From a virus, in the IMG/VR virus record IMGVR_UViG_3300033273_000550, positions 62,001 through 126,000 of that record: a stretch of DNA of 64,000 nt. The stretch is one strand, 5' to 3'. The translations under genes were made by a program, and so were the position numbers. This document shows positions 51,024 through 60,352 of the stretch, piece by piece. The notes under the pieces were generated by a model. That model did not search any database, was not told the origin of the DNA, and saw only the letters and a program-made list of their open reading frames with translations. How positions within the stretch are numbered: the first letter of the stretch is position 1; the number at the start of each line of letters is the position of its first letter.

Positions 51024-51878
51024 TTGAAAATAATTTGGGTTTTAGAAAATATAAAAAAGAGCGAAGAATTTTACAGTAAGCTCTATATACTTATTCTTTT
51101 AGCGTCAGTAAGATTATGGAAGAGATACTATCCTTTCGATAGGTGTGTTTTATACTGTGATCAAATGACGTATAATCTTTTGTTAAACTTACAAGTAGAA
51201 TGCTTATGGGATGAGATTGAACTATTCGAAAGTAGTAGAAATATAAATAAAAAAGTTTTTTGGGCATCTTCTAAACTAGAAGTACTTTCTAAACAAGATG
51301 AACCTGTAATTATAGTTGATAACGATACTCATATATTTTGTAAAATAAAAGATTATCTTGATCCACAAAAAGTTTATATTCATAACTACGAGGTGGGTAA
51401 GGGTTATTATCCTGGAGTTTTAGATCCATATGTACAAAAACTAGCTAAAAAAAGAAGATGGAAAACTGAGTCTGTAAATGTAAGTTTTTTACAACTACCT
51501 GATCCTGCTTTTACTAAAAAATATGCAGAAGCTAGTTTAGAAATGATGGAAGAGTTTACATTAATGGATGTCCCTCATTCACAATACTTAATATTTTCCG
51601 AACAGCTACTTCTTAAACATATGTTAGAAGAAGAGCAAATCGATTATCAGAGTATTATATCTACTTACTGGAACTGTACAGAGTGGGAATGGGGGGAAGA
51701 TCACGATAGAGGTATTTGGAAAATATACGATTCTGGTAAATACATAAAACATTACGGTCCATTAAAGGGGTGGATACTACAAAGTAAAGCCGATCTGAAC
51801 TATGATGATGAAGTAAAACATTTGCTTAATTGCATTAATATTCCTAATTTAAACTTAGACCTGATTAAAAAACCATAA
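51024..51878 (+). CDS. Glycosyltransferase-like protein (TTG start)
   Basis: A 284-residue protein starting with TTG (MKIIWVLENIKKSEEFYSKL). A DxD-like motif, IIVDNDTHIF (D99-D101), and the fold-like N-terminal half (YYPFDRCVLYCDQMTYNLLL) suggest a GT-A-type glycosyltransferase that uses a nucleotide sugar. The later part, WNCTEWEWGEDHDRG, is acidic and aromatic. It opens the glycan cluster after an 18-base gap and overlaps the next start by one base. Donor and acceptor unknown. Confidence 0.55.
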   Translation: MKIIWVLENIKKSEEFYSKLYILILLASVRLWKRYYPFDRCVLYCDQMTYNLLLNLQVECLWDEIELFESSRNINKKVFWASSKLEVLSKQDEPVIIVDNDTHIFCKIKDYLDPQKVYIHNYEVGKGYYPGVLDPYVQKLAKKRRWKTESVNVSFLQLPDPAFTKKYAEASLEMMEEFTLMDVPHSQYLIFSEQLLLKHMLEEEQIDYQSIISTYWNCTEWEWGEDHDRGIWKIYDSGKYIKHYGPLKGWILQSKADLNYDDEVKHLLNCINIPNLNLDLIKKP

Positions 51879-52639
51879 TGGGAGTTATAGATAAAGAATT
51901 TGTAAGACAGTTTCTAACTAATAATCCTAGATTAGTGGAAAATAAAAAAGGAGAGAAAGTAAAGGTTTTCGATCCCGTTAGGTACCGCTGGACTCATGGT
52001 GCTACTGATTACCATTTAGGTGACGGTATGTTAATTTATTCGATTATTCAGTTAATGAGATATAAAACCTGTGTTTGTTTAGGTTCAGGAGCAGGATTTA
52101 TCCCTCGTATAATGACCCAGGCTAGATTAGATTTACACGATCAAGGTATATTCTCAGGAGATAAAGATTACAATCACGGTGATATCGGGGAGACATACTT
52201 AGTAGATGCTGCTAATGGCATAGGAGGAAAAATAGACTACTCAGATAATGATAGCTTTTTTAGATATCAATTTGTGCCTAGATTCATTAAAGATACTACT
52301 GAGAATGCTTTTTATAATTATTTTGTTAAGAAAGATATAAAAATTGATTTTCTACATATTGATGCAGGTCATTCTTATGAAGATGTTAAAAAAGATTTTG
52401 AACTTTACTCTACATTAGTAAAACCGAATGGAATGATATCAATTCACGATACAGATGAGAAGTATCAAGCAGAGCTTATAATCACTGAAGATGAAAAAGA
52501 ATACTACGAATTATTTGATGGACCTCCTAAATTTATAAAAGAAATAGGTTCCGAATGGAAACAATTTAATTTTTTCAATACAGGAATAGAGAAATCAAAA
52601 CCTGCATCAACAGGATTAACATTATTACAACGTGTCTAA
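51878..52639 (+). CDS. Class I SAM-dependent methyltransferase
   Basis: A 253-residue protein. A SAM-binding-type Gly motif, VCLGSGAGFIPRI (about residues 68-80), is followed by IDFLHIDAGHSYEDVKKDFE and LVKPNGMISIHDT, typical of the family of sugar O-methyltransferases. This enzyme may methylate a glycan or phage surface sugar. It overlaps the previous gene by one base and the next by eight, so the three are probably made together. Confidence 0.72.
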   Translation: MGVIDKEFVRQFLTNNPRLVENKKGEKVKVFDPVRYRWTHGATDYHLGDGMLIYSIIQLMRYKTCVCLGSGAGFIPRIMTQARLDLHDQGIFSGDKDYNHGDIGETYLVDAANGIGGKIDYSDNDSFFRYQFVPRFIKDTTENAFYNYFVKKDIKIDFLHIDAGHSYEDVKKDFELYSTLVKPNGMISIHDTDEKYQAELIITEDEKEYYELFDGPPKFIKEIGSEWKQFNFFNTGIEKSKPASTGLTLLQRV

Positions 52640-53252
52640 AATTCTTATAATTACTATTGGGCGAACAGGAAGCACAAACCTTAGTAAAGGATTAGCAGCT
52701 AATTTGAATTTGAAGCTTTTTGACGAACCATTTAATCCGAGTTTAAATAAGTATTCTCATGACTTTAATTTAAAAAAACTTAAAACTAAAAAAAGTCTTA
52801 TAGTAAAGCATATATGGTTTCATACTCCTGTTGAATATAATTATAAAAACTTCTTACAGGAATTTATTACTTATTTTGATAAAATATTTATGTTAGTTCG
52901 AAGTAATATAAAAGAACATTATGAGAGCCTAGTTAACCTGAAATACAGAACAAATACTAAGGTTAATGTTTTTGAAAAGTACAACTACAATGATATACCT
53001 TCTAAGTTTAAAGAAGACTATAAGAATATACTTACTATAGAAAAGCTTAGCAGTTATGTAGAATACCTACATAATTTTTCTATCGATAATAACATACCTA
53101 TCCTATATTATGAAAAACTATACTCAGAAGACATTCATAGTAACGTAGATTACATAAGAAAATTTATACCAGAAATATCAGAGAATATTAATACCTATTT
53201 AAATCCTGTTAATAGACAAAGGTTTGATACGACTTCATTTACGTTAATATGA
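52632..53252 (+). CDS. Sulfotransferase-like protein (GTG start)
   Basis: A 206-residue protein, start GTG overlapping the previous gene by 8 bases. The N-terminal ILIITIGRTGSTNLSKGLAA, then LFDEPFNPS, is the 5'-phosphosulfate-binding loop pattern of PAPS-dependent sulfotransferases; FMLVRSNIKEHYESLV matches the 3'-phosphate region. Such enzymes add sulfate to sugars, and marine host polysaccharides are often sulfated. Target unknown. A second candidate of the same fold is cut by the right edge. Confidence 0.65.
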   Translation: MSKILIITIGRTGSTNLSKGLAANLNLKLFDEPFNPSLNKYSHDFNLKKLKTKKSLIVKHIWFHTPVEYNYKNFLQEFITYFDKIFMLVRSNIKEHYESLVNLKYRTNTKVNVFEKYNYNDIPSKFKEDYKNILTIEKLSSYVEYLHNFSIDNNIPILYYEKLYSEDIHSNVDYIRKFIPEISENINTYLNPVNRQRFDTTSFTLI

Positions 53253-53779
53253 ATATAGAGATAATACATAATATACTTTCAGAAAAAACTTTAACTCTAG
53301 TAAATAAGAATTTGGAGTATATTAGAAAAGGGACTTCTTCTTTTTTTAATAGTAAGGACGTATGGCATAAAGAAATAATAGAATTTAGTAAAGAAGTTTT
53401 TATACACATATTACCTAAAACCTCAAAAGAATTTGATAGTATAAATAAGGATTTATTGAAGTTAAACTTAAATCGACCCCCTAAAGTTATAATGTACTAT
53501 TTTTGGCAACCCGGTTCTTATATACCTTGGCATACTGATAAGATATATAGCAACACATTAACTATATACATTAATAAAGAGTGGGACTACTCATGGGGAG
53601 GTCTATTCCAATACTATACAAATAAAGAGATTAAAACTATTATTCCTGGATATAACATAGGATTGCTACAATCTGGTGATTTGAAACACTCTACCACAGT
53701 AACTACATCCACCAGCCCTGTACGAATTTCAATTCAAATATTTTTTGATGATAAAGTTATTAAACGGCAATTAGTATAA
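53249..53779 (+). CDS. 2OG-Fe(II) oxygenase-like protein 1
   Basis: A 176-residue protein with iron-ligand and 2-oxoglutarate-binding residues of the dioxygenase family: IPWHTDK (H95, D97), LKHSTTV (H147) and PVRIS (R159). Such enzymes hydroxylate proteins, nucleic acids or small molecules. It is adjacent to a second dioxygenase-like gene and overlaps both neighbours. In this glycan cluster it may modify a sugar or an acceptor protein. Confidence 0.7.
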   Translation: MNIEIIHNILSEKTLTLVNKNLEYIRKGTSSFFNSKDVWHKEIIEFSKEVFIHILPKTSKEFDSINKDLLKLNLNRPPKVIMYYFWQPGSYIPWHTDKIYSNTLTIYINKEWDYSWGGLFQYYTNKEIKTIIPGYNIGLLQSGDLKHSTTVTTSTSPVRISIQIFFDDKVIKRQLV

Positions 53780-54303
53780 TGAACATACAAAAGACATTTA
53801 TATTACCTACTGCGGACTGTGAAGGTCTAATAAAATTAGCAGAATCAACTGGGTTTTCAAAAAGTACGATAGAAGGTTCATATCGAGAGATAAGCTCAAA
53901 AGGTATAAGAAAGTCTTTAGAGAGCACAATAAGAGTAGATGATTATATAAAATCTATTATAGATAAAGCCTTACCAGACACAAAAGTTATAAGATACCCA
54001 GAATACTGCAAAATAATAAAATACTCTATTGGGGATTACTTTAAAAAGCATAATGATAATGAAGGAATAAACGATAGGTATAAAACTTTACTTATACAGT
54101 TATCTGGTAAAAAAAAGTACACCGGAGCTGATGTTTTAATTTACAAAAAAGATTCATATATTAAAGTAGATAAAACCCAAGGTTCAGGAATACTTTTTGA
54201 TTCTTTTTTAACTCATGAGGTTACACCTCTAACTAAAGGACATAGATATGTTTTTGTTCTCTGGTTCACTTACGACAATTTATATATAAGAAATACGATA
54301 TAA
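53779..54303 (+). CDS. 2OG-Fe(II) oxygenase-like protein 2
   Basis: A 174-residue protein with the alternative prolyl-hydroxylase-like pattern: GDYFKKHNDN (H91, D93), FLTHEVTP (H146) and HRYVFVLWF (R156). It shares only the fold signature with the protein upstream, so it is probably not a recent duplicate. ATG sits on the last base of the previous gene. It may hydroxylate a residue that later receives a sugar, as in hydroxyproline-linked glycans (inference). Confidence 0.68.
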   Translation: MNIQKTFILPTADCEGLIKLAESTGFSKSTIEGSYREISSKGIRKSLESTIRVDDYIKSIIDKALPDTKVIRYPEYCKIIKYSIGDYFKKHNDNEGINDRYKTLLIQLSGKKKYTGADVLIYKKDSYIKVDKTQGSGILFDSFLTHEVTPLTKGHRYVFVLWFTYDNLYIRNTI

Positions 54304-55139
54304 TGTTAAACCTAGTTACAGTTGTTGGGAGAAATACTCATATACTACCTCATATGCTAAAACACTATGAAGGTAAAGTAGAAAAACATTATGTAGTTGT
54401 CTACAGACAAAGTGATGATGACGGTATACTTGAAGAAATAGAAGAGTTAGGTATTACTCCATTTAAAGTAGTAACTGAACCTAAGTTCCACTGGGAAAAA
54501 GTAACAGATCTATATAACGAAGTAAGAGTAACAAAACCTAATGACTGGTGGGTAATATCCGACGACGACGAATTACAGGTATACCCTACAGATATAGACT
54601 ATCTTATAAGACAGTGTGAATATTATGGGTATGATTTTATTACTGGTGGGTTTATAGATAGAATAGGTAAAGGTGGTACTTTTCCAAAAGTGAAGAGAGA
54701 CACAGATATACACAAAGAGTTTCCTCTTGCTGGTTTTTTTCGATTTCCAATGTCTGGTGCGTGTCCTAATAAAGTAACTTTAGCAAAAGGACATCAAAAA
54801 ATAACACCTGGTCAACACTATGCTCTTTTTTCTGATGGAAACAGTTGGGGAACTTCTCACCCTAAGCGTTATCCTATAGAAGAATGCTTTACTCAGGTAC
54901 ATCACTTTAAATGGGATGAAAGTTGCATCAAGAGAATAAAAGAAGTAGCAGATAATAAAAAAGAATACTCCTTTTCTAATGAATATTTGAAAATGTATAA
55001 CGCTATAAAGGATAGCAATTGGAAAATAGATATAGAGAATAAACTATATCTAGTTGAATCTTTAAAGGAATTTTCTTATATTGATTATTATGACTATTCT
55101 AAATGGAATATATTAACTCGTAAAATTGTAAAAATTTAA
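54303..55139 (+). CDS. Glycosyltransferase family 2-like protein
   Basis: A 278-residue protein beginning MLNLVTVVGRNTHILPHMLK. The acidic cluster WWVISDDDELQVYP (D87-D89) is the metal/nucleotide-sugar site of GT2-type enzymes. FRFPMSGACPNKVTLAKGHQ and FTQVHHFKWDESCIKR are typical of bacterial glycan-transfer proteins. It overlaps the preceding gene by one base. It probably transfers a sugar to a growing chain or surface acceptor; specificity unknown. Confidence 0.68.
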   Translation: MLNLVTVVGRNTHILPHMLKHYEGKVEKHYVVVYRQSDDDGILEEIEELGITPFKVVTEPKFHWEKVTDLYNEVRVTKPNDWWVISDDDELQVYPTDIDYLIRQCEYYGYDFITGGFIDRIGKGGTFPKVKRDTDIHKEFPLAGFFRFPMSGACPNKVTLAKGHQKITPGQHYALFSDGNSWGTSHPKRYPIEECFTQVHHFKWDESCIKRIKEVADNKKEYSFSNEYLKMYNAIKDSNWKIDIENKLYLVESLKEFSYIDYYDYSKWNILTRKIVKI

Positions 55140-55141
55140 TT

Positions 55142-55327
55142 ATGGCACAAAACAAGAAAACTGACGCTGAACTTCTTCAAGAAAGAAATACTAAAGCTCT
55201 AGAGAAAATAGCTGCCTCTGTGGATGCTATCGCTTATTGGTTAGAAGATATCGATAAACAAGAATGGAGTGAAAGATTACAATGGTATCTAGCTGAGTTC
55301 TTAAAGAATGCACAAGAGAATAAATAA
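55142..55327 (+). CDS. 61-residue helical protein in glycan cluster
   Basis: A 61-residue protein, MAQNKKTDAELLQERNTKAL then VDAIAYWLEDIDKQEWSERL, entirely amphipathic helix. It lies two bases after a glycosyltransferase and two before the first GT7-lectin gene. No membrane span or motif. It may be a small regulator or scaffold for the neighbouring enzymes; function unknown. Confidence 0.5.
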   Translation: MAQNKKTDAELLQERNTKALEKIAASVDAIAYWLEDIDKQEWSERLQWYLAEFLKNAQENK

Positions 55328-55329
55328 TT

Positions 55330-56718
55330 GTGGAAAAACTAGCGATAATTGTCCCTTATCGTAATCGTTATGACCAATTAGAAAAATTTACCGAATATAT
55401 TACTAGGTATTTAGATAATAGAAAATTTAAGTACTATATTATCGTAGTAGAGCAAGACGATGCTAAAGAGTTTAACAGAGGTAAATTACTTAATATAGGT
55501 TATACAGAAGCAAAAAAGAAAGCTTGTGATTACTTAGTTTTTCACGATGTAGACATGCTTCCTATAGACGTTGACTATTCTTATGTCAACCGTCCTACAC
55601 ATTTAATATCTGAAGATTTACCTTTTCCTGAATACTTTGGAGGAGTAACATTATTTCCTATAGAGGATTTTGAAAAAATAAATGGATTTTCTAATAATTA
55701 TTGGGGATGGGGTTTTGAAGATGATGATATACGTTACAGATGTATGCTAGAAAATGTAGGACTAAGAACTTTTAGCTTACAAAACAAATTTGTTACTTCA
55801 AGAGGACTCAAACTTAATGGTGAAAATGCTTATGTGAGTACTAGAAATCTTTTAAAGTCAAATAGAGATTTTAGCTTTTTCATTGAGTTCTACCCTCATG
55901 AAGTGATGTATGATACCGAAAAAGATTTTGATAAATATTCACTTCTATCTATACCCGGATTTGACTTTAGTATTAATTATACCTCTTTCAACAGATTCCA
56001 GGTAGAATTCTTTAATGAAGATAGAAAATACTATCAGGTATACTCTGATGTTATTAATTTAATTAATTCTAGAGTAGGTATAGGTGTAACTTATATTAGA
56101 AAAGATAAAAAACTTTTATTTTATATCAACGGTAAAAAAATAGGAGATACAATTCATGAAGGAGAAATATACCCTTACCATAAAGAAAGAGTTATATACC
56201 TAGGTTGTAGTAAAGCTAAAGAACATTTTTTACCTACTACCTATACTACCTTTGCTTATTACGATTGTGCGCTAACTAAAGAGGATTTTGCTAGCATAAA
56301 TAATAACCGTGAGATAAGTCTATTAGAAAATTTTGAAAACTATAATAATTGCGGTAACTTAAAAACCTATTTTGATTTTAAGTATCTAAAAGAATATAAA
56401 GCAATAGACTTATCCGGGAATGGTAATGAAGGTGAGATAGAAAAAGGAGAACCTATCAATATAAGTAAACTTACTGTAAACAAGCACGGTATTCCTTACA
56501 GAAAAACTGGGCGTGTAAAGAAGCTTCCTCATATAAATAACGGATTCTATGAAGGAAAATGGAAACATCAATCGACCAGATGGAATCAAATTAGATTCAA
56601 TAACGAGGTAGAGAAAGGTTATTATAATACCAAACTAGACGGATTATCAAACTTACAATTTAAAACACATTCTAAAAAACAACGAGGTAAAGTTATAACA
56701 TTAAACGTTGGTATATGA
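55330..56718 (+). CDS. GT7 (beta-1,4-galactosyltransferase-like) fused to a lectin domain, copy 1
   Basis: A 462-residue protein with GTG start. The N-terminal half matches the beta4-galactosyltransferase family: IIVPYRNRYDQL (residues 6-17), EFNRGKLLNIGY (47-58), FHDVDMLP (DVD 73-75) and WGWGFEDDD (125-133). Residues about 165 to 350 form a concanavalin/LamG-like fold (FFIEFYPHEV, VIYLGCSKAKEHFL), and the end holds IDLSGNGNEGEIEKGEP. The glycosyltransferase plus lectin arrangement suggests a carbohydrate-guided enzyme. Overlaps the next copy by four bases. Confidence 0.75.
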   Translation: MEKLAIIVPYRNRYDQLEKFTEYITRYLDNRKFKYYIIVVEQDDAKEFNRGKLLNIGYTEAKKKACDYLVFHDVDMLPIDVDYSYVNRPTHLISEDLPFPEYFGGVTLFPIEDFEKINGFSNNYWGWGFEDDDIRYRCMLENVGLRTFSLQNKFVTSRGLKLNGENAYVSTRNLLKSNRDFSFFIEFYPHEVMYDTEKDFDKYSLLSIPGFDFSINYTSFNRFQVEFFNEDRKYYQVYSDVINLINSRVGIGVTYIRKDKKLLFYINGKKIGDTIHEGEIYPYHKERVIYLGCSKAKEHFLPTTYTTFAYYDCALTKEDFASINNNREISLLENFENYNNCGNLKTYFDFKYLKEYKAIDLSGNGNEGEIEKGEPINISKLTVNKHGIPYRKTGRVKKLPHINNGFYEGKWKHQSTRWNQIRFNNEVEKGYYNTKLDGLSNLQFKTHSKKQRGKVITLNVGI

Positions 56719-58127
56719 AGTTAGGAGTGTGTGTACCATACAGAAATAGAGAATTGCATTTGAACGAATTCGTTCCAAAGGTAGGTAAGTATCTTAAAAA
56801 TAGAGGAATAGATTTTCAAATGTACTTTTGTCATCAAACAGATGATAAATTATTTAACAGGGGTGCTACAAAAAATATAGCAGCTAAACATGCACTGGAA
56901 GAAGGGTGTGATTACATTGTATGGCATGATATAGATATGATACCTGAAGAGGGAGGAGGAGCTGATTATTCGTACCCAAAAGATAATCCTAGACATATAG
57001 CAACTCAAATATCTCAAATGGACTATAAACTTAAGTATCATGAGTATTTCGGAGGTGCAGTTCTATTTACAAAGGAACAAGTAGAAGCTACTAATGGATA
57101 TTCTAATAACTATTGGGATTGGGGAATGGAAGATGATGATTTATTTTGGAGGTGTTATAAGGAAGGATATTTAAACGATTCCTATTTATTATCAAAGCCG
57201 TTAAAGCAAAAGTATATGTCTTTTGATGGTGAAGGTTCTTACATAAAAATACCTTCTGATAGAAGAACAAAAAGGTTAACTGGTAGTTCTCACACAGTAT
57301 CTATTTTATGCAGAGCTTTCCAACAACCAGAAAAACATAACATATACTTAATAGGAGATGAAAAAACTAGATACATAGAGTATCCAATATTTAGAATACC
57401 AGGATACGACTATGGAATATCTTTTAATAACTCTAGAGCATTAACCTTACAGTTTTGGAATATGTTCTATAAACACAATTATATGTGGGTAAAACGTTAC
57501 GATAATCACTGGTCATGGATAACCGCAGTTATAGATGATTCTAATAAAATATCTCATTTTTACTTAAACGGAACAGAAGTAGATTCTAAAGGTGGTTATG
57601 GAAGTCCCTCACCACTAGAATACTCAGGTAGACTACTTAAATATAAAGAAAGTGATATGTATTTAGGTATGTCTAAAAACGAACCAGAAGATGCTCCTAA
57701 TAAATATTTTAAAGGAGATATAGCAAGGGTATATGCATGGGATAGAGCTTTAGATCCTTCTGAGGTCGAAAACTTACATAGAGAAATACCTACTGATATG
57801 GTAGTTAATTTAAATTTTAATAATCCTAGAACTAAATTTAAAAATAATAAGTGCCAGGAAAAAGAAGAGGATATACTAATTCCCAATTCTATTTTACCTC
57901 ATAGAGTTGAAGGTAGAATGAGATGTCTTCCTCATAAAGACGAAGGTATAGTAGACGGAAAATTTGCTAAAGGAGAAACTACTGCTAAAAATGAAAGAAG
58001 GTATGTACTTCAAATGCAACAAGGTAAAATTAACCATAAAGAAGATGGTATAAAACAAGTAAAATATGAGTTTGTGAAAGAAACTAAACTTACACCTTGG
58101 GCTAAAATGATAGATATAAAATTATGA
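56715..58127 (+). CDS. GT7 fused to a lectin domain, copy 2
   Basis: A 470-residue paralogue of the preceding gene. The GT7 motifs are CVPYRNRELHLNEFV, KLFNRGATKNIA, WHDIDMIP (D72, D74) and YWDWGMEDDD (133-142). The lectin part (about 180-390) includes HTVSILCRAFQQ and YLGMSKNEPEDAP; both copies end in a P-H-R-V-E-G-R-M-type stretch before a basic tail. Tandem duplication with divergence implies different acceptors or donors. It overlaps the following radical SAM gene by four bases. Confidence 0.75.
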   Translation: MKLGVCVPYRNRELHLNEFVPKVGKYLKNRGIDFQMYFCHQTDDKLFNRGATKNIAAKHALEEGCDYIVWHDIDMIPEEGGGADYSYPKDNPRHIATQISQMDYKLKYHEYFGGAVLFTKEQVEATNGYSNNYWDWGMEDDDLFWRCYKEGYLNDSYLLSKPLKQKYMSFDGEGSYIKIPSDRRTKRLTGSSHTVSILCRAFQQPEKHNIYLIGDEKTRYIEYPIFRIPGYDYGISFNNSRALTLQFWNMFYKHNYMWVKRYDNHWSWITAVIDDSNKISHFYLNGTEVDSKGGYGSPSPLEYSGRLLKYKESDMYLGMSKNEPEDAPNKYFKGDIARVYAWDRALDPSEVENLHREIPTDMVVNLNFNNPRTKFKNNKCQEKEEDILIPNSILPHRVEGRMRCLPHKDEGIVDGKFAKGETTAKNERRYVLQMQQGKINHKEDGIKQVKYEFVKETKLTPWAKMIDIKL

Positions 58128-59566
58128 GTGATAAATTAGAGTTAGAAAAAAAGAAAGCTAAGTTACTTTTAGGTAATCACGATTATCAAATTACTAAAGA
58201 TAAGCTTGATAAGGTAGGATGCGGTATGTGCTTAGCTAAATGGACACAGACTACTATACACTTACAAATGGGACAAACTCACTCTTGTCACCACCCTGCT
58301 ACTCATAAAATTCCACTTAACGAATTAAAAAGAAACCCATCAGCATTACATAATACTTCTTTTAAAAAGCATAAGAGAAAAGAAATGCTTGAAGGAAAAA
58401 GACCAGCTGAATGTGATTATTGTTGGAACGTAGAAGATAATTCTCCTCAATTTTCTGATAGAGTTTTTAAGTCTAATGAAAGTTGGTCAGCTCCTCATTA
58501 CGATGAGATTGTTAATACTCATTGGAGAGCAGATTACAACCCTAAGTACGTAGAGGTAGCATTTTCTAATCAATGTAACTTTGCCTGTTCTTACTGCGGA
58601 CCTTCCTTCTCTTCTAAATGGACAGTAGAGGCAAATAAATTTGGACCTTATCCAACTCAAGATAATTTTAATGATATAGAGGCATTGAGGGCTAACGGCA
58701 AGATGCCAATTCACCACACAGAACATAACCCTTATGTAGAAGCATTTTGGAAATGGTGGCCTGAATTATATAGAGACTTACATACATTTAGAATAACAGG
58801 AGGAGAGCCCTTACTTTCTAAAGACACTTGGGGTATATTAGATTATATTATTAACGAATCTAATCCTAATACTAAACTTAATTTAGCAATTAATTCTAAC
58901 CTCGGTGTCCCAGATGATTTAGTAGATAAATTTATTGATAAAATTAAAAGGATAGAAGATGAAGGAAGAGTAAACGAATTTATTATATTCACCTCTGTTG
59001 ATACTTGGGGTGCTCAAGCAGAATATATTAGAAATGGTCTAGAGTTTAATAGAATGTGGGATAATATTAATAAAATATTAACTGCATGTCCGAGAGTTAA
59101 TGTAACTATTATGTCAACTTTCAACGCTATGTCTGTTCCTAATTATAAGAAGTTAGTAGACGGAGTATATAACCTTAAGAAGCTATATTCTCATAAAGAT
59201 AGGTATTGGGTATCAGCGGTCTTTTTAGATACTTCGTACCTAAGACACCCTCTACACCAAACACTTCAGATATTAGAAGAAGAAAAATGGGGACCTGTTC
59301 TTTGGGATACAGTACAGTATGTAGATTTTTTAGGTATTCCTAAATTCGATCACGAATTAGTAGGATATTCAGACGTAGAGGTTCAAAAAATAAAAAGAGC
59401 TTATGATTGGATGGTCTCTAAATTTAAAGATCCTGAAAAAATTTATAGACAAAGAAGAGATTTTGGTAGGTTCTTTAAAGAGCACGATAGAAGAAGAGGA
59501 ACGGATTTTAAAAAGACGTTTCCTGAGCTAGCAGATTTTTTCGATTGGGTTTTAACATTTAAGTAA
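58124..59566 (+). CDS. Twitch-domain radical SAM enzyme
   Basis: A 480-residue radical SAM protein. The Fe-S-binding CxxxCxxC is CNFACSYC (C151, C155, C158), with TGGEP at 225-229. Extra cysteines precede it: VGCGMC (C33, C36), C55 and AECDYC (C97, C100), matching the N-terminal twitch-like region of the phage-associated N_twi_rSAM family. Members use S-adenosylmethionine to start radical chemistry on unknown substrates. Position between GT7-lectin and lectin-like genes suggests a sugar or glycoprotein substrate (inference). Confidence 0.8.
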   Translation: MSDKLELEKKKAKLLLGNHDYQITKDKLDKVGCGMCLAKWTQTTIHLQMGQTHSCHHPATHKIPLNELKRNPSALHNTSFKKHKRKEMLEGKRPAECDYCWNVEDNSPQFSDRVFKSNESWSAPHYDEIVNTHWRADYNPKYVEVAFSNQCNFACSYCGPSFSSKWTVEANKFGPYPTQDNFNDIEALRANGKMPIHHTEHNPYVEAFWKWWPELYRDLHTFRITGGEPLLSKDTWGILDYIINESNPNTKLNLAINSNLGVPDDLVDKFIDKIKRIEDEGRVNEFIIFTSVDTWGAQAEYIRNGLEFNRMWDNINKILTACPRVNVTIMSTFNAMSVPNYKKLVDGVYNLKKLYSHKDRYWVSAVFLDTSYLRHPLHQTLQILEEEKWGPVLWDTVQYVDFLGIPKFDHELVGYSDVEVQKIKRAYDWMVSKFKDPEKIYRQRRDFGRFFKEHDRRRGTDFKKTFPELADFFDWVLTFK

Positions 59567-60351
59567 TGATTTTAAATAAAGAGAGAAGTTATATTTTTTA
59601 CGATATAGATAGACACGGAGTTTATATTAATCCTGTTTCTGATATGTTTGGTGATAAGTTTACTATGCTATGTAGATTTACCCCAGACTATGATCATATT
59701 CAAAAAACTTTAGAAAGCAGAAGAGATAATTCTAAGTTTAATAGAGTATTTCACAAACAATGTATTGTTGGTAAAAACGGTAAACACACAGGCTTATTTT
59801 TTACATCGTTAATTGATGATTCTGGTGATATTGTTCATACCGTAGAGTATGAATGGTGGCAAAATCCTTTATGGGAACAAAATCAAAGCGAGGATGATGA
59901 TGAATGTAAAGCTATTCGATTCCCAGTAGATCCGTACCAAACAGATACTTTTGAGGTAGTAGTAAAAAAGTACGATGGGGTATTTGAAGTTACTATGAAC
60001 GGTAAAACACAAAGTTTAGAGTATGACTGTATAATTGATTACTCTAAGTCTTTTGTTTGGATAGGAGCTGCCAATAGGTTATTAGATGATTCTGAAGCTT
60101 ATGATGAAGGATTTGCTTGTTTATACACTGGTGATATATCATTATTACATATGCAAGAAACTGAGATGAATCAAAGCGATATCGATCTTTGCTTTACTAA
60201 TTTTAAATCGTTTAGAGAAAGAGGGTATAATACTAAAGAAGACGTATTGTTTATTTCAACAGATTTTTCTGAAACTACACCTTATAAGGCTAGAGATTTT
60301 TCTGGAAATGGTACTCATCCTTTGCTGTATAACCCTCATTGGATAGGGTAA
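59566..60351 (+). CDS. Lectin-like (concanavalin-fold) protein
   Basis: A 261-residue protein overlapping the radical SAM stop. Beta-sandwich strands (FTMLCRFTPDYDHIQ, TFEVVVKKYDGVFEVTMNGK, SFVWIGAANRLLDD) are in the LamG-like style of the C-terminal parts of the GT7 fusions. The end, YKARDFSGNGTHPLLYNPHW, resembles their DLSGNG segment. It probably binds carbohydrate, acting as a stand-alone recognition domain for the cluster. Confidence 0.6.
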   Translation: MILNKERSYIFYDIDRHGVYINPVSDMFGDKFTMLCRFTPDYDHIQKTLESRRDNSKFNRVFHKQCIVGKNGKHTGLFFTSLIDDSGDIVHTVEYEWWQNPLWEQNQSEDDDECKAIRFPVDPYQTDTFEVVVKKYDGVFEVTMNGKTQSLEYDCIIDYSKSFVWIGAANRLLDDSEAYDEGFACLYTGDISLLHMQETEMNQSDIDLCFTNFKSFRERGYNTKEDVLFISTDFSETTPYKARDFSGNGTHPLLYNPHWIG

Positions 60352-60352
60352 A

